A stretch of 64,000 nt of DNA from Pseudomonas fluorescens (GTDB lineage Bacteria > Pseudomonadota > Gammaproteobacteria > Pseudomonadales > Pseudomonadaceae): the NCBI RefSeq assembly GCF_900636825.1, contig NZ_LR134318.1:2389501-2453500 (forward strand), given 5' to 3'. The notes under the pieces are model-generated. The model was not told the origin of the DNA. It saw only the letters and a list, made by a program, of their open reading frames with translations, and searched no databases. Below are positions 16,546 to 25,684 of the stretch, one piece after another. Positions within the stretch are counted from its first letter, which is position 1. Each line of letters begins with the position of its first letter. A program made the position numbers and the translations under genes.

Positions 16546-16950
16546 ATGACAAAGGACAAGTTGCTGGCTATGCCGGCAGATGACTACATGAATGCAGAGC
16601 AACACGCTTTCTTCACTGAGCTGTTGCAAAACATGAAAGTCGAAACCCACGAGCGCATTGAGCAAAATCGTATCGCCATCGAAAGCCTGGACACTCCGGC
16701 TGACCCGGCGGACGCGGCTTCGGTTGAAGAAGAGCGCACTTGGCTGGTTAACGCGATCGATCGCGACCAGCGCATGCTGCCGCAACTGGAACAAGCCCTT
16801 GAGCGCATCAAGGAAGACAGCTTTGGCTGGTGCGACGACAGCGGCGAGGCCATTGGCCTGAAGCGCTTGCTGATCAGCCCGACCACCAAGTACTGCATCG
16901 AAGCTCAAGAGCGTCACGAGCAGATCGACAAGCACCAGCGTCAGGCCTGA
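16546..16950 (+). CDS. DksA/TraR-family protein with two cysteines (DksA2-like)
   Basis: RNA-polymerase secondary-channel binding protein of 134 residues. The coiled-coil arm runs from about 20 to 90, with the acidic tip region around ESLDTPADPADAASVEEERT. The C-terminal C4-type zinc-finger region keeps only Cys96 (FGWCDDSGE) and Cys117 (KYCIEAQERHE); the other two zinc positions are Ser99 and Ala120. This is the pattern of P. aeruginosa DksA2, which works without zinc and replaces DksA during zinc starvation. The ATG at 16546 is preferred, after ATAGAGATATCA; the extension to 16447 reads as leader. I saw no clear Zur-type operator upstream. Confidence 0.82.
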   Translation: MTKDKLLAMPADDYMNAEQHAFFTELLQNMKVETHERIEQNRIAIESLDTPADPADAASVEEERTWLVNAIDRDQRMLPQLEQALERIKEDSFGWCDDSGEAIGLKRLLISPTTKYCIEAQERHEQIDKHQRQA

Positions 16951-16984
16951 TTCTGTGGGGTGACCCTAAATCAGGGCGCTTGGA

Positions 16985-17038
16985 AAAGATCGCAGCCTTC
17001 GGCAGCTCCTACGGGGAGCTGTTGGGCTGCGATCTTTG
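16985..17038. repeat. REP pair, partly degenerate
   Basis: AAAGATCGCAGCCTTCGGC facing a shortened GGGAGCTGTTGGGCTGCGAT. It lies downstream of the DksA-like gene. Confidence 0.7.
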
Positions 17039-17171
17039 CTTTTGCTCGTCCCCAACATTCTCCGCCTGTTCATTGACCTGCCACAGACCCACGACTAACG
17101 GACCATGGATAATGGCGTTGTAGTGGCGTTTAATGCAGGCACAATAATGAGAACAAGCGTGGGGTGTTGAA

Positions 17172-18776
17172 ATGACGAGAGACGGATCTCTGGTTGGGGC
17201 TTTGCCTGCACCAGTGCTTTTGCCGAAAAACCGCTGGATCGCACCGACCCTGCAAAGCATCGCCCTGATGCTGTTGTTGGCCGGCATGACGCTGGGTGAG
17301 TGGTCGCTTTATCTGGGCATGCCCTTGGCGGTGCTGATTGTATGGCTACCGCGCTTGCGTACGCGTGCTGTTCCCGACGCACAGCCTGCCGACTCCGGCA
17401 GCGCAATTTCCGAATTGACCCGCGACCTTTCCTACACCACCAGCCATAACGCTTTATCAGCAGCCGGCGTGGCGTTTTCGGTGAAAGCGTTGGCGAGCAA
17501 ACTCGAATCGCAACTCGATGCGGCGGCGCGGATCGTCAGCAATGCCGAGGTGATGATCGCCACCGAGCGTGCAACGTCGCAGCTCAGTGGTGACGCGCTG
17601 GCAGCCGCCAGCGAAGCGCATCACAGCAGCGCGGCGGGGCGCACGGAATTGCTCGACTCGATCTCGCGCATGCACCAGCTCAGTCAGCGCGCCAATGCCA
17701 GCCGCGAGTTGATTGAGGCACTGAGTGTGCGCAGCGATGACATTCAGCGTGTGACGCTGGTCATCCAGTCGATTGCCAGCCAGACCAACCTGTTGGCGCT
17801 GAACGCGGCGATTGAAGCGGCGCGAGCGGGCGAGCACGGACGCGGCTTTGCGGTGGTCGCCGATGAGGTGCGCGGTCTCGCCGCCCGCACGGCGTCGGCG
17901 ACCGGTGAAGTCGGTGAGATGGTCGCCGACATCCAGCAGCGTACCGCACAAGTCGTCGAGCAGATTCGCGAGCTGTCCAGCGATTTGCACACCGGCGTCG
18001 AGCAGGTCGAACACACCGGTGAGCATCTGGACAACATCGCGCGACTGGCTGCGGATGTGGAACGGCAGGTTGGTGAGATCGCCAATGGCGCGCAAACCAA
18101 TCGCGAGCAACTCGACAGTTTGTTCAAAGCCATTGAACAGATGCGCAGCGATCTGGCCATCAGTGATCAACAAACCCGAAGCCTTGCTGAGGCCGCAGTG
18201 CAGATGGAGGGCCAGGCCGAAACCATCAGCGAGCGTCTGGCCGAGGTCGGCCTGGATGATTACCACCAACGCATTTACGACCTGGCGCGTGAAGGGGCGA
18301 GCCAGATTGCTGCGCATTTCGAGGCGGATGTCGAGCAGGGCAAAATCAGCCTGGAAGATCTGTTTGACCGCAATTACCAGGCGATTCCGGGCACGGAGCC
18401 GGCCAAGTTCCAAACGCGTTTCGACCGCTATACCGATCAGGTGCTGCCGGCGATTCAGGAGCCATTGTTGCCGCGCCACGAAGGTTTGGTATTTGCGATT
18501 GCCTGCACGCCGCAGGGCTATGTGCCGACGCACAATCAGGCGTTTTGCCAACCTTTGACCGGCGATGTGAAGGTCGATACGGTAAACAATCGGACCAAAC
18601 GCAAGTTCGCCGATCGCACCGGAATCCGCTGCGGCAGTCATCAGCAAGCGGTCCTGTTGCAGACCTACACCCGTGATACCGGTGAACTCATGCATGATCT
18701 TTCGGTGCCGATCATGATCAAGGGCCGGCATTGGGGTGGGCTGCGGCTGGGTTACAAGCCCGAAAAGCCACGCTGA
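17172..18776 (+). CDS. Methyl-accepting chemotaxis protein with C-terminal cytoplasmic sensor region
   Basis: A 534-residue chemoreceptor. Two closely spaced membrane helices (about residues 25-60) leave almost no periplasmic part. The cytoplasmic signalling hairpin tip [20 protein letters not shown] and [20 protein letters not shown] is at about 197-240. The C-terminal 200 residues, after [20 protein letters not shown], form a sensor-like region including [33 protein letters not shown] and [19 protein letters not shown]. This domain order, with the sensor after the signalling domain, implies sensing of a cytosolic cue. Upstream of the ATG at 17172 only a weak GTTGAA is seen. The ligand is unknown. 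Confidence 0.88.
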   Translation: MTRDGSLVGALPAPVLLPKNRWIAPTLQSIALMLLLAGMTLGEWSLYLGMPLAVLIVWLPRLRTRAVPDAQPADSGSAISELTRDLSYTTSHNALSAAGVAFSVKALASKLESQLDAAARIVSNAEVMIATERATSQLSGDALAAASEAHHSSAAGRTELLDSISRMHQLSQRANASRELIEALSVRSDDIQRVTLVIQSIASQTNLLALNAAIEAARAGEHGRGFAVVADEVRGLAARTASATGEVGEMVADIQQRTAQVVEQIRELSSDLHTGVEQVEHTGEHLDNIARLAADVERQVGEIANGAQTNREQLDSLFKAIEQMRSDLAISDQQTRSLAEAAVQMEGQAETISERLAEVGLDDYHQRIYDLAREGASQIAAHFEADVEQGKISLEDLFDRNYQAIPGTEPAKFQTRFDRYTDQVLPAIQEPLLPRHEGLVFAIACTPQGYVPTHNQAFCQPLTGDVKVDTVNNRTKRKFADRTGIRCGSHQQAVLLQTYTRDTGELMHDLSVPIMIKGRHWGGLRLGYKPEKPR

Positions 18777-18883
18777 TTGTTACCGTTGATGCAATGAAGC
18801 TGTGCGCCGTCAATGCTGTTTCCTCACGCGGGGAAGCGATAATCTGCCGACTTAGTTAGCTAGCTAATCATTTCGGGGGGCAT

Positions 18884-19087
18884 ATGCAATGCAGAGTTGA
18901 TGTGGCGGTGATGATCGGCAGTGGCGTGCCGACCGGATTACGTGCAATGGGGCGCAGCGTGTGCTGGGTGGTTTTGCTCAACGGGGAGCGGCGCGGTACG
19001 GCCTTCGCCAGTCGCGGCGAAGCGGAGGAGTGCAGAGCTGCCTGGCTCGAGCAACTGAACATCGAGCCCGGCGACAGCCTGCACTGA
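18884..19087 (+). CDS. Small hypothetical protein
   Basis: A 67-residue protein starting at an ATG preceded by a GGGGGG run. The second half (VCWVVLLNGERRGTAFASRG then EAEECRAAWLEQLNIEPGD) resembles short DUF2188-like pieces, where a beta hairpin is followed by a helix. A related pattern is seen in the small protein at 37954. No function is known. It converges on the DUF2789 gene seven bases away. Confidence 0.6.
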   Translation: MQCRVDVAVMIGSGVPTGLRAMGRSVCWVVLLNGERRGTAFASRGEAEECRAAWLEQLNIEPGDSLH

Positions 19088-19093
19088 TCGCCT

Positions 19094-19336
19094 TTATTTG
19101 CCGCGATGCAAGCGCACGTTCAGCTCATCTACTATGGGCGCTTCTTCGCCATCCGCTCGCAGCCACTCCTTGAGTAAGGCCGCCTGTTGCGGCGACCAGA
19201 AATCGGCGTCGATAAGTTTGGTGTCCGGATCCAGCGGATGTGCTTCTACGAAATCGTTGATCGACCCCTCGTCCGAGGGCAGGCCCAGCTGGTCGAAAAG
19301 GGTGGTCAGGTTAAGCTCGTTTGACAGTTCCATCAT
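19094..19336 (-). CDS. DUF2789 domain-containing protein
   Basis: An 80-residue protein of the DUF2789 family. The diagnostic stretches are LTTLFDQLGLPSDEGSINDF and FWSPQQAALLKEWLRADGEE. Two adjacent ATGs exist (19336 and 19333); GGAG lies five bases before the first and eight before the second, so MELSNE may be the true start. It is a small soluble helical protein of unknown role, monocistronic. Confidence 0.82.
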   Translation of the reverse strand: MMELSNELNLTTLFDQLGLPSDEGSINDFVEAHPLDPDTKLIDADFWSPQQAALLKEWLRADGEEAPIVDELNVRLHRGK

Positions 19337-19380
19337 CTACTCCAGGGTCGGCGCCGGTGCGGCTTGTTCGTTCACTCCTC

Positions 19381-19656
19381 TTATCTGAGGCAGCCGCTGG
19401 CGTGGAGTTCGATTTTTGATTCAAACGAACGGGCGAGGGCGCACGCTTCGTTGTGGTTGCCGCGGAAACCTCTGACACGTCCGGTGGAAATCTCCTTGAT
19501 GTGAAAGAACGCGATGCCCGCTGGCACTACCTGAAAAATTGGGGTTCGCTGACTGTCAGACGATGTCGGCAGGTTATCGAGTGCGGCAACATTGATCGTC
19601 AGAGGTGGGGTAATGCGTGCGTCAGCCAACGTGGCGAAATGAGTCAAAGTACACAT
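19381..19656 (-). CDS. Hypothetical protein
   Basis: A 91-residue protein (MCTLTHFATLADARITPP, PIFQVVPAGIAFFHIKEIST, GRVRGFRGNHNEACALARSF). The start has AAGGA six bases upstream. The pattern of a beta-strand core followed by a helix ending ALARSFE resembles small Pseudomonas proteins of unknown function. No signal peptide or membrane segment is seen. Confidence 0.6.
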   Translation of the reverse strand: MCTLTHFATLADARITPPLTINVAALDNLPTSSDSQRTPIFQVVPAGIAFFHIKEISTGRVRGFRGNHNEACALARSFESKIELHASGCLR

Positions 19657-20053
19657 AGGAAGTCCTTTTCATCAGTCGGCCGGGATATAACGGCCGTTGC
19701 GGGTAGTCGTAGTGAGCATCGCTGCTCTAGAATCGTCAGCACCTGATGACGACAGGGCTTATCTAAAGCAATTTTTCGCCAGCGATATGTCGGAAAAGTG
19801 CTTTTTTTCGTGAGAAATTTCCCTAAAGTTCGTAGTCGTCTTCCCAGTCCGCCGATGAAGACTTTTCCTTCAAGTCGCGGCGACATCGGGATGAGTTTTG
19901 CTGACGACAATCCAGTAGTCTTACGAGTCTCGCGAATGAGCTTTCTGTTTGCTGCGGGTTTCTCTTGAGTGATTTGGCAGTGCCATCGGCCTGACCGTTA
20001 TTTTTTGCCGTGCGCGTTTTCCGTGCGCGGTTTTCAGATGTGGGGATGTTTCT
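19657..20053. other. Gap without a recognisable gene
   Basis: About 400 bases with no supported reading frame. It contains a direct repeat of CCGTGCGCG separated by four T residues near 20010-20030, and must hold the divergent promoters for the genes at 19656 (minus) and 20054 (plus). Confidence 0.5.
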
Positions 20054-20524
20054 TTGGCAGTCAGTAATCTCGATATGCATGCTTTGTTCGTGCTGGGTGA
20101 TTTGCGTGCAAAGCTGGTCAAGCAATTCCAGTCGCGTTTTGTTTACGTCACCGAACAAAACGCTGAAGGCATCTATGTTGCCGAGCTCGACACCGAAACC
20201 GCCCTGGTGGTGGATGACAAGCCTGGGCTCAAGCTGAAGGTCGGCGATCACTTCAGTGCTTCAGTATTGCCCAGCCGTGAAGGCGGCAAGATGGACATCC
20301 GTTTTCGCGAAATCAAACTGACCGTTTATGGCATTGGCGACTACGCCTTCGTTGAGACGGCGGACGGTCATGCAATCCTGTTTAAAGAAGGCCACAGCGT
20401 TGTCACGGTGTTCGCCGCTCATGAACAGTTGCAGGAAGGTCTGACCAAAACCCTGAAAGCCGTCACCGCCAAGGCTGCTAAATGGCGCAAAGGCGAACTG
20501 GTGACCTTCAAGGCCAGCGAGTAA
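20054..20524 (+). CDS. Conserved hypothetical protein
   Basis: A 156-residue beta-rich soluble protein (MHALFVLGDLRAKLVKQFQS, FVYVTEQNAEGIYVAELDTE, DKPGLKLKVGDHFSASVLPS, GIGDYAFVETADGHAILFKE). A TTG at 20054 is preferred as start because GGGGATG lies close upstream, whereas the internal ATG at 20075 has none. The repeated short strands resemble an OB-fold or S1-like binding protein, but no family motif is certain. The next ORF overlaps its 3' end, so they are probably cotranscribed. Confidence 0.65.
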   Translation: MAVSNLDMHALFVLGDLRAKLVKQFQSRFVYVTEQNAEGIYVAELDTETALVVDDKPGLKLKVGDHFSASVLPSREGGKMDIRFREIKLTVYGIGDYAFVETADGHAILFKEGHSVVTVFAAHEQLQEGLTKTLKAVTAKAAKWRKGELVTFKASE

Positions 20525-20727
20525 AAGTCCTGAAACGCGCCGATTTCCATTCGCAGAACCTCGCAAACGCGCAGCAGGAAGCCCGACGGTTGTTCGCCGC
20601 GAAGACTGAGCTTCAAGGCGCTTGGCTGACTTGGGTCGCGTCGCAGATCTATGCGTTGCGACCGCCCGAATACGCCAGCATGGTCAGACGCGAGCTGCAA
20701 AGCCTGCAGGAAAAATCTGATTTGTAA
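20482..20727 (+). CDS. Hypothetical protein, overlaps preceding gene
   Basis: An 81-residue basic helical protein (ADFHSQNLANAQQEARRLFA, AWLTWVASQIYALRPPEYAS, MVRRELQSLQEKSDL). The ATG at 20482 lies inside the upstream gene, 43 bases before its end, with AAGG seven bases upstream. If that start is wrong, translation would have to begin at a less usual codon near 20530. Family unknown. Confidence 0.6.
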   Translation: MAQRRTGDLQGQRVKVLKRADFHSQNLANAQQEARRLFAAKTELQGAWLTWVASQIYALRPPEYASMVRRELQSLQEKSDL

Positions 20728-20854
20728 GCTCGTCAGGCGCAGGGCCCGGAAAAAGCAGGAACCTCGGCTACAGTCAGTTGACTGAGTATTCAGAGGCTTG
20801 CGGTCTTCTGTCAGGCCATCCTGCCATTGCTGTGAACAGCACGAGGTGCAATGC

Positions 20855-21871
20855 ATGAACGGATTTCGACGGTTATTGGCCGCCAGCGTGGCCACAATCG
20901 GGTTGCTGGCGTCGGCGCAATCGGTGACAGCGGCGCAAACGCCCATCCACTTTGCCGACCTGAATTGGGAAAGTGGCAGTTTGATCACCGATGTCCTGCG
21001 GATCATCGTTGAGAAAGGCTATGGACTGCCCACCGACACGCTTCCTGGCACGACCATCACTCTGGAAACCGCATTGGCCAACAACGACATTCAAGTCATT
21101 GGCGAAGAGTGGGCCGGGCGAAGCCCCGTTTGGGTCAAGGCTGAAGCGGAGGGGAAAGTGGTCAGCCTGGGTGATACCGTCAAAGGCGCGACCGAAGGCT
21201 GGTGGGTGCCTGAATACGTGATCAAGGGCGACCCGGCGAAAGGCATCAAGCCGATGGCGCCGGACCTGCGCAGCGTGACCGATCTGAAAAAGTACAAGGA
21301 TGTCTTCAAGGATCCTGAGAGTCCGAGTAAAGGGCGTTTCCTCAACAGCCCGATCGGCTGGACTTCGGAAGTGGTCAATAAACAGAAGTTGACCGCCTAT
21401 GGCTTGCAGGACGATTACACCAATTTCCGCAGTGGTTCGGGCGCGGCGCTGGACGCGGAGATCAGTTCTTCGATTCGTCGCGGTAAACCGGTGCTGTTCT
21501 ACTACTGGTCGCCGACGCCTTTGCTGGGCAAGTTCAAACTGGTGCAACTGGAAGAGCCACCGTTTGATGCCGATGCCTGGAAAACCCTGACCGACGCTGA
21601 TAACCCGAATCCGAAACCGACCCGGTCGCTTGCCTCCAAGCTGTCCATCGGTGTGTCTACACCCTTCCAGAAGCAATATCCGCAGATCGCTGAATTCTTC
21701 AGTAAGGTCGATTTCCCGATTGAACCTTTGAACAAGGCCTTAGCGGACATGAGCGAAAAGCACACCGCACCAAGGGCAGCAGCGGAGGCGTTCATGAAGG
21801 CGCATCCGGACGTGTGGCAGGCTTGGTTGCCGAAGGATGTGGCGGAGAAGGTTTCAGCTGATTTGAAATAA
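20855..21871 (+). CDS. ABC transporter substrate-binding protein, glycine betaine/choline type (ProX/OpuAC-like)
   Basis: Periplasmic binding protein of 338 residues. The signal peptide MNGFRRLLAASVATIGLLAS is cleaved around VTAAQ-TP. The mature protein has the OpuAC pattern HFADLNWESGSLITDVLRII, ALANNDIQVIGEEWAG, EGWWVPEYVIKGDPAKGIKP and KPVLFYYWSPTPLLGKF, with the tryptophans and tyrosines that usually cage a quaternary amine. The start at 20855 has GAGGT eight bases upstream. No permease or ATPase gene follows, so it is an orphan binding protein that must use a transporter encoded elsewhere. Confidence 0.82.
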   Translation: MNGFRRLLAASVATIGLLASAQSVTAAQTPIHFADLNWESGSLITDVLRIIVEKGYGLPTDTLPGTTITLETALANNDIQVIGEEWAGRSPVWVKAEAEGKVVSLGDTVKGATEGWWVPEYVIKGDPAKGIKPMAPDLRSVTDLKKYKDVFKDPESPSKGRFLNSPIGWTSEVVNKQKLTAYGLQDDYTNFRSGSGAALDAEISSSIRRGKPVLFYYWSPTPLLGKFKLVQLEEPPFDADAWKTLTDADNPNPKPTRSLASKLSIGVSTPFQKQYPQIAEFFSKVDFPIEPLNKALADMSEKHTAPRAAAEAFMKAHPDVWQAWLPKDVAEKVSADLK

Positions 21872-22011
21872 CGTTTTTGGCGCGCCAGTAGCGCACGGTC
21901 GGAGCGAGCAAGCGTGGATGGAGCTGTTTTGCTGACCGCCGACCGGTCGTGCGCGCGAGAAAAATGCGACTAGGATGATTGGTTCAAATCCCTTTCCAAG
22001 GATTTTTAACC

Positions 22012-22452
22012 ATGACCTTTGTGTTGGCTCAATGGCTGGTGACAACGTTTGCAGTGATCAGCCTGATGCATGTGTATTGGGCGTTGGGTGGACAATGGGC
22101 AGCCGCAGCGGTGGTGCCGCAGGTGCCGGTCCAAGGCTTTGTCGCCACGGTGCGACCGGCATTCAATCCGTCGGGTTGGCTGACGCTGGTGGTGGCCGGC
22201 GCGCTGTTGGCGATCGCGGCTCTGGTGTGCATGAGAGTCGGCTGGGGCATGCAGCCGGTGCATCACAAAGCGCTGCAATGGGTGATCAGCGCGATTGCGC
22301 TGTTGATGTTCGCCCGGGCTATTGGCGACTCCAATCTGGTCGGGTTTTTCAAAGAGATAAGGGATTCGCGCTTTGCCCGGCTGGATACCTGGGTGTACTC
22401 GCCGTTATGCGCGGTGCTGGGGGCGGGATTGTTGGCGGTGGCCTGGATGTGA
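22012..22452 (+). CDS. DUF3995 family membrane protein
   Basis: A 146-residue integral membrane protein with four predicted helices. The first contains AQWLVTTFAVISLMHVYWAL followed by GGQWAAAAVVP, the DUF3995 signature; later segments are LTLVVAGALLAIAALVC, ALQWVISAIALLMFARAIGD and WVYSPLCAVLGAGLLAVAWM. AAGGA precedes the ATG by nine bases. Function unknown. Confidence 0.78.
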   Translation: MTFVLAQWLVTTFAVISLMHVYWALGGQWAAAAVVPQVPVQGFVATVRPAFNPSGWLTLVVAGALLAIAALVCMRVGWGMQPVHHKALQWVISAIALLMFARAIGDSNLVGFFKEIRDSRFARLDTWVYSPLCAVLGAGLLAVAWM

Positions 22453-22544
22453 ATGCTGAATCAAAACATCGCCCGAACGCAGCCCGAGCCTGCGTCAGCG
22501 GATTTCCAAGCCAGAAGCTGCTGCAGGCTGCAATCTTTTAACGA

Positions 22545-22907
22545 TCAACTACCGCTGTCGGTCCGGCGGCTACTGACCTCCGCCGGCACATCATCCCCAG
22601 CCATGCGTTTGCGGAATAACGCTGCGCGAGCTAACAGCAACGTAGTAACCGGCACCGTAATCGCCAGCAGGATCGGGATCAGCCAAGCGTGGACCACCGG
22701 TCCGGATTTCAGTGCTGAAAAGCAAATGATTGATGCGAGTGCCACGCACCACGCGCCGATGGTCGAAGCCAGTGCGGGCGGGTGCATGCGCTGGAAATAA
22801 TCCTTCATGCGCAGTAAGCCGGTTGCGCCGATCAAGGCAAACACGCCGCTGAGTACGAGCAGGGTCGCCACCGGGATTTCCACCCACAAAGACAACTCGG
22901 TATTCAT
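22545..22907 (-). CDS. mrpG: Mrp/Pha cation/proton antiporter subunit G
   Basis: Small membrane subunit of 120 residues with three helices. LVLSGVFALIGATGLLRMKD followed by YFQRMHPPALASTIGAWCVA is the subunit G signature. It is the last gene of the six-gene operon; its ATG overlaps the mrpF stop by four bases (ATGA). It belongs to the membrane complex that exchanges Na+ or K+ for protons and supports pH and salt tolerance. The 3' end carries a charged tail (RKRMAGDDVPAE). Confidence 0.92.
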   Translation of the reverse strand: MNTELSLWVEIPVATLLVLSGVFALIGATGLLRMKDYFQRMHPPALASTIGAWCVALASIICFSALKSGPVVHAWLIPILLAITVPVTTLLLARAALFRKRMAGDDVPAEVSSRRTDSGS

Positions 22908-23182
22908 TCGATCACCTCGCCACGCAGGAGGAATTTCGCCAGGGCAAACGAGCCGACGAAACCGAACAGCGCGATCAACAGTGCTGCCTCAAAGTACGTA
23001 TCACTGGAATAGCGAATCCCCAGTGTCAGCATCATCAGCATCGCAACGATGTACAGATAATCCAGCGCCAATACCCGATCCTGCGCCGATGGCCCCTTGA
23101 ACAAACGAATCAGGGTCAGGACCATCGCCACTGAAAACAGGAACAGCGTCAGCAGGATCGCGTTCGACAGTAACGGGCTCAT
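22904..23182 (-). CDS. mrpF: Mrp/Pha cation/proton antiporter subunit F
   Basis: A 92-residue subunit with three helices. Key stretch: IRLFKGPSAQDRVLALDYLY, the conserved F-subunit loop and helix, then ALLIALFGFVGSFALAKFLL. The start at 23182 overlaps the mrpE stop by four bases. A longer in-frame extension to 23764 is only the shadow of mrpE and mrpD. Confidence 0.92.
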   Translation of the reverse strand: MSPLLSNAILLTLFLFSVAMVLTLIRLFKGPSAQDRVLALDYLYIVAMLMMLTLGIRYSSDTYFEAALLIALFGFVGSFALAKFLLRGEVIE

Positions 23183-23667
23183 TCGAAAATCTCCATCAAC
23201 GGCCGCTCGTAGGTCGTTTTGAAATGCTCGATGAATTGCGCTTCGTCGTGCAGATCCCAAACGTGCAGCAACAAAATGCTGCGATCCAGCGCCAGCTCCG
23301 ACCATACCGTGCCGGGCACCACCGTGCAGATCATTGCCAGCGTCGCCAGGCCATGGGCATCGCGCAGTTCCAACGGCACTTTGACGAAGTGCGAGCGTGG
23401 AGGGCGGCGTCCGGCGTTGAGTACACCCCACGCGACGATCAGGTTGGACATCACCACATCGCGGCCGACGAGCAAGAACAACTTCATGATTGTGCCTGGC
23501 CGGCGAATGCGTGCGCGTTTCGGCCGCAGCTTGCGCATCATCAACGGTGCGGCGAATCCGAGGGCCGCGCCGAGCAGCAAGTTGCCGGGGCTGACCGACA
23601 GGTTCAACGTCAACCACAGAACCCAAAGCGCCAGCGACAACCATGGGGCAGGAAACAGGCGTTTCAT
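23179..23667 (-). CDS. mrpE: Mrp/Pha cation/proton antiporter subunit E
   Basis: A 162-residue subunit. N-terminal helices (WLSLALWVLWLTLNLSVSPG then NLLLGAALGFAAPLMMRKL) are followed by a cytoplasmic domain with LATLAMICTVVPGTVWSELA and ILLLHVWDLHDEAQFIEHFK, the E-subunit motif. It overlaps mrpD and mrpF by ATGA at both ends. Confidence 0.92.
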   Translation of the reverse strand: MKRLFPAPWLSLALWVLWLTLNLSVSPGNLLLGAALGFAAPLMMRKLRPKRARIRRPGTIMKLFLLVGRDVVMSNLIVAWGVLNAGRRPPRSHFVKVPLELRDAHGLATLAMICTVVPGTVWSELALDRSILLLHVWDLHDEAQFIEHFKTTYERPLMEIFE

Positions 23668-25343
23668 GGCCGCACCTCCAGCATTGCCGCTTTCGCTTCC
23701 GGACTGAGCACGGCGCGGGTGCCGAGCACCGCCATGACGTATTGCTGAGGATTGTGCAGTGCATCCGCCGTGGCTTGGGTGTAACGCAGCAGCGGCTCAG
23801 CCTTGAAAGTGAGGACGATGCTCAGGCCCAGCAGAAGAAAAATCGGCGCGCATTCGAGTTTACGCAGCAGCGGCGAAGGGCGTTCTTCCGGCGTCCAGAA
23901 TCGCTGGATGCCCAAGCGCGAAAACGCCATTAACGATGCGAGCCCGGAAAGGATCAGCAGCGCCAACAAAATCCACGCGGGCATGGAAATCGGCGCGCTG
24001 TTGCCCAGCCCCATCGGGTTGAGCAATGCGCCGATCAGGCTGAGCTTGCCAATAAAGCCCGACAGCGGCGGCATGCCGATGATCAGCAGCGCGCAGGCGA
24101 TAAAGCCCAAGCCGAGAAACGCCATGGTCCACGGGATGACCTGACCGACGACAGCCTTTTGCTCGTCGTCAAGGTTGATGCCTTTGGGCGGTTGCAGCGA
24201 CTCCTGCGGTCGGGGCAGCAGCTCACTTTCATCTTCCAGCGGGATTTCATTGGCCGAGCGCGAGCGCTCGATCAGCTCCGACAGCAAGAACAGCGCACTC
24301 AACGCCAGGGTCGAGCTGACCATATAGAACAGCGCGGCGCCGATCAGGTCTGGCTGGGCGAAACCGATCGCCGATAACAGAATGCCCGCGGACACCAGAA
24401 TGCTCAGGCTGGCCATGCGCTCGAGGCGTTGCGCTGCGAGAACCGCGACGGCTGCGCAGGCTATGGTGACCATGCCGCCGTAGATCAGCCAGTCGCCGCC
24501 GAAGAATGCCGAAGCCCCGGCCTGCCCGGAGAACAACAGAGTCCATAACCGCAACAGGGTGTAAACGCCGACTTTGGTCATGATTGCGAACATGGCGGCC
24601 ACAGGTGCGCTGGCCGAGGAATAAGCCGGTACCAACCAGAAGTTCAATGGCCACATACCGGCCTTGGCGAGAAATGCGACGGCGAGAATCCCCGCGCCGG
24701 CGTGAAGCAAGCCAAGGTCGGCTTCCGGTACGAGCGGGATCTTCATCGCCAGGTCGGCCATGTTCAGCGTGCCGGTTACGCCGTAGATCAGCGCGGCGCC
24801 AATCAGGAACAGCGACGAGGCGAGCAGGTTGATCGAAATGTAATGCAGCCCCGACGACACCCGTGCCCGCCCCGAGCCATGCAGCAACAAGCCATAAGAT
24901 GCGGCCAGCAGCACTTCGAAGAAGACGAACAGGTTGAACAGATCCGCCGTCAGGAAAGCGCCATAAAGGCCCATCAGTTGAATCTGGAACAACGCGTGGA
25001 AACTCGAGCCGGCGCCGTCCCAGCGGGCCATGGCGAACAGCAGGGCGCTGACCCCGATGATCCCGGTCAACACCAGCATCATGGCTGACAGGCGGTCGAC
25101 CACCAACACGATGCCGAACGGTGCCTGCCAGTTGCCCGGCAGGTACACGCCGATGGAACCGGGTACACCTGTGGTCTGCGTCCATTGCAATAGCAGCACT
25201 GAAATGAACAGGCCGACGAGGCTGGAGAACAGGTTGATTTTTGCCTTCAGCGGCCGGTGCCGCTCGCCCAGCATCAGCATGATGGCGGCGGTCAGCAGCG
25301 GCAGCAGGATCGGTGCGGCGATCAGATGCGTCATCGCCATCAT
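23664..25343 (-). CDS. mrpD: Mrp/Pha cation/proton antiporter subunit D
   Basis: Large polytopic subunit of 559 residues, homologous to the complex I antiporter-like subunits (NuoM/NuoN). Recognisable parts are DRLSAMMLVLTGIIGVSALL, LYGAFLTADLFNLFVFFEVL, LLAASYGLLLHGSGRARVSS and FLAKAGMWPLNFWLVPAYSS. The loop with DESELLPRPQESLQPP before GQVIPWTMAFLGLGFIACAL is the longer hydrophilic insert typical of Pseudomonas PhaD. Its start overlaps the mrpC stop (ATGA), so 25343 is used. Confidence 0.94.
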   Translation of the reverse strand: MMAMTHLIAAPILLPLLTAAIMLMLGERHRPLKAKINLFSSLVGLFISVLLLQWTQTTGVPGSIGVYLPGNWQAPFGIVLVVDRLSAMMLVLTGIIGVSALLFAMARWDGAGSSFHALFQIQLMGLYGAFLTADLFNLFVFFEVLLAASYGLLLHGSGRARVSSGLHYISINLLASSLFLIGAALIYGVTGTLNMADLAMKIPLVPEADLGLLHAGAGILAVAFLAKAGMWPLNFWLVPAYSSASAPVAAMFAIMTKVGVYTLLRLWTLLFSGQAGASAFFGGDWLIYGGMVTIACAAVAVLAAQRLERMASLSILVSAGILLSAIGFAQPDLIGAALFYMVSSTLALSALFLLSELIERSRSANEIPLEDESELLPRPQESLQPPKGINLDDEQKAVVGQVIPWTMAFLGLGFIACALLIIGMPPLSGFIGKLSLIGALLNPMGLGNSAPISMPAWILLALLILSGLASLMAFSRLGIQRFWTPEERPSPLLRKLECAPIFLLLGLSIVLTFKAEPLLRYTQATADALHNPQQYVMAVLGTRAVLSPEAKAAMLEVRP

Positions 25344-25684
25344 TCTTTAGGCTCCCGGCCGTCGACATGGTCGGTGCCGGTCAAGCCACGCGAGGCGAGC
25401 AGCACGACGAGGAACAGTGCCGTCATGGCGAAGCTGATGACGATTGCGGTGAGTACCAGCGCCTGCGGCAGCGGATCGGTGTAATGCAGCAGATCTTGCG
25501 TTACACCGTCCTTGATCACCGGCTCCTTGCCGATGAACAGGCTGCCCATGCTGAAAATGAACAGATTGACTGCGTACGACAGCAGGCACAGGCCCATGAC
25601 CACCTGAAAGGTCCGTGGTCGCAGGATCAACCAGACCCCGGACGCGGCGAGGATGCCGATGGCGATTGCGATGACTTCTTCCAT
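25340..25684 (-). CDS. mrpC: Mrp/Pha cation/proton antiporter subunit C
   Basis: A 114-residue NuoK-like subunit with three helices: EEVIAIAIGILAASGVWLIL, VVMGLCLLSYAVNLFIFSMG, DPLPQALVLTAIVISFAMTA. The ATG at 25684 shares a base with the mrpA stop codon. A much longer in-frame ORF upstream is antisense-like shadow of mrpA. Confidence 0.93.
   Translation of the reverse strand: MEEVIAIAIGILAASGVWLILRPRTFQVVMGLCLLSYAVNLFIFSMGSLFIGKEPVIKDGVTQDLLHYTDPLPQALVLTAIVISFAMTALFLVVLLASRGLTGTDHVDGREPKE

Noticed and set aside
19820..19860. FliA-like promoter (TAAAG ... GCCGATGA)
   Set aside because: The spacing between the two boxes is about 23 bases instead of about 15, and no flagellar gene follows.
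22904..23764. 286-codon frame extending mrpF upstream
   Set aside because: MrpF proper begins at 23182; upstream codons lie within mrpE and mrpD in another frame.
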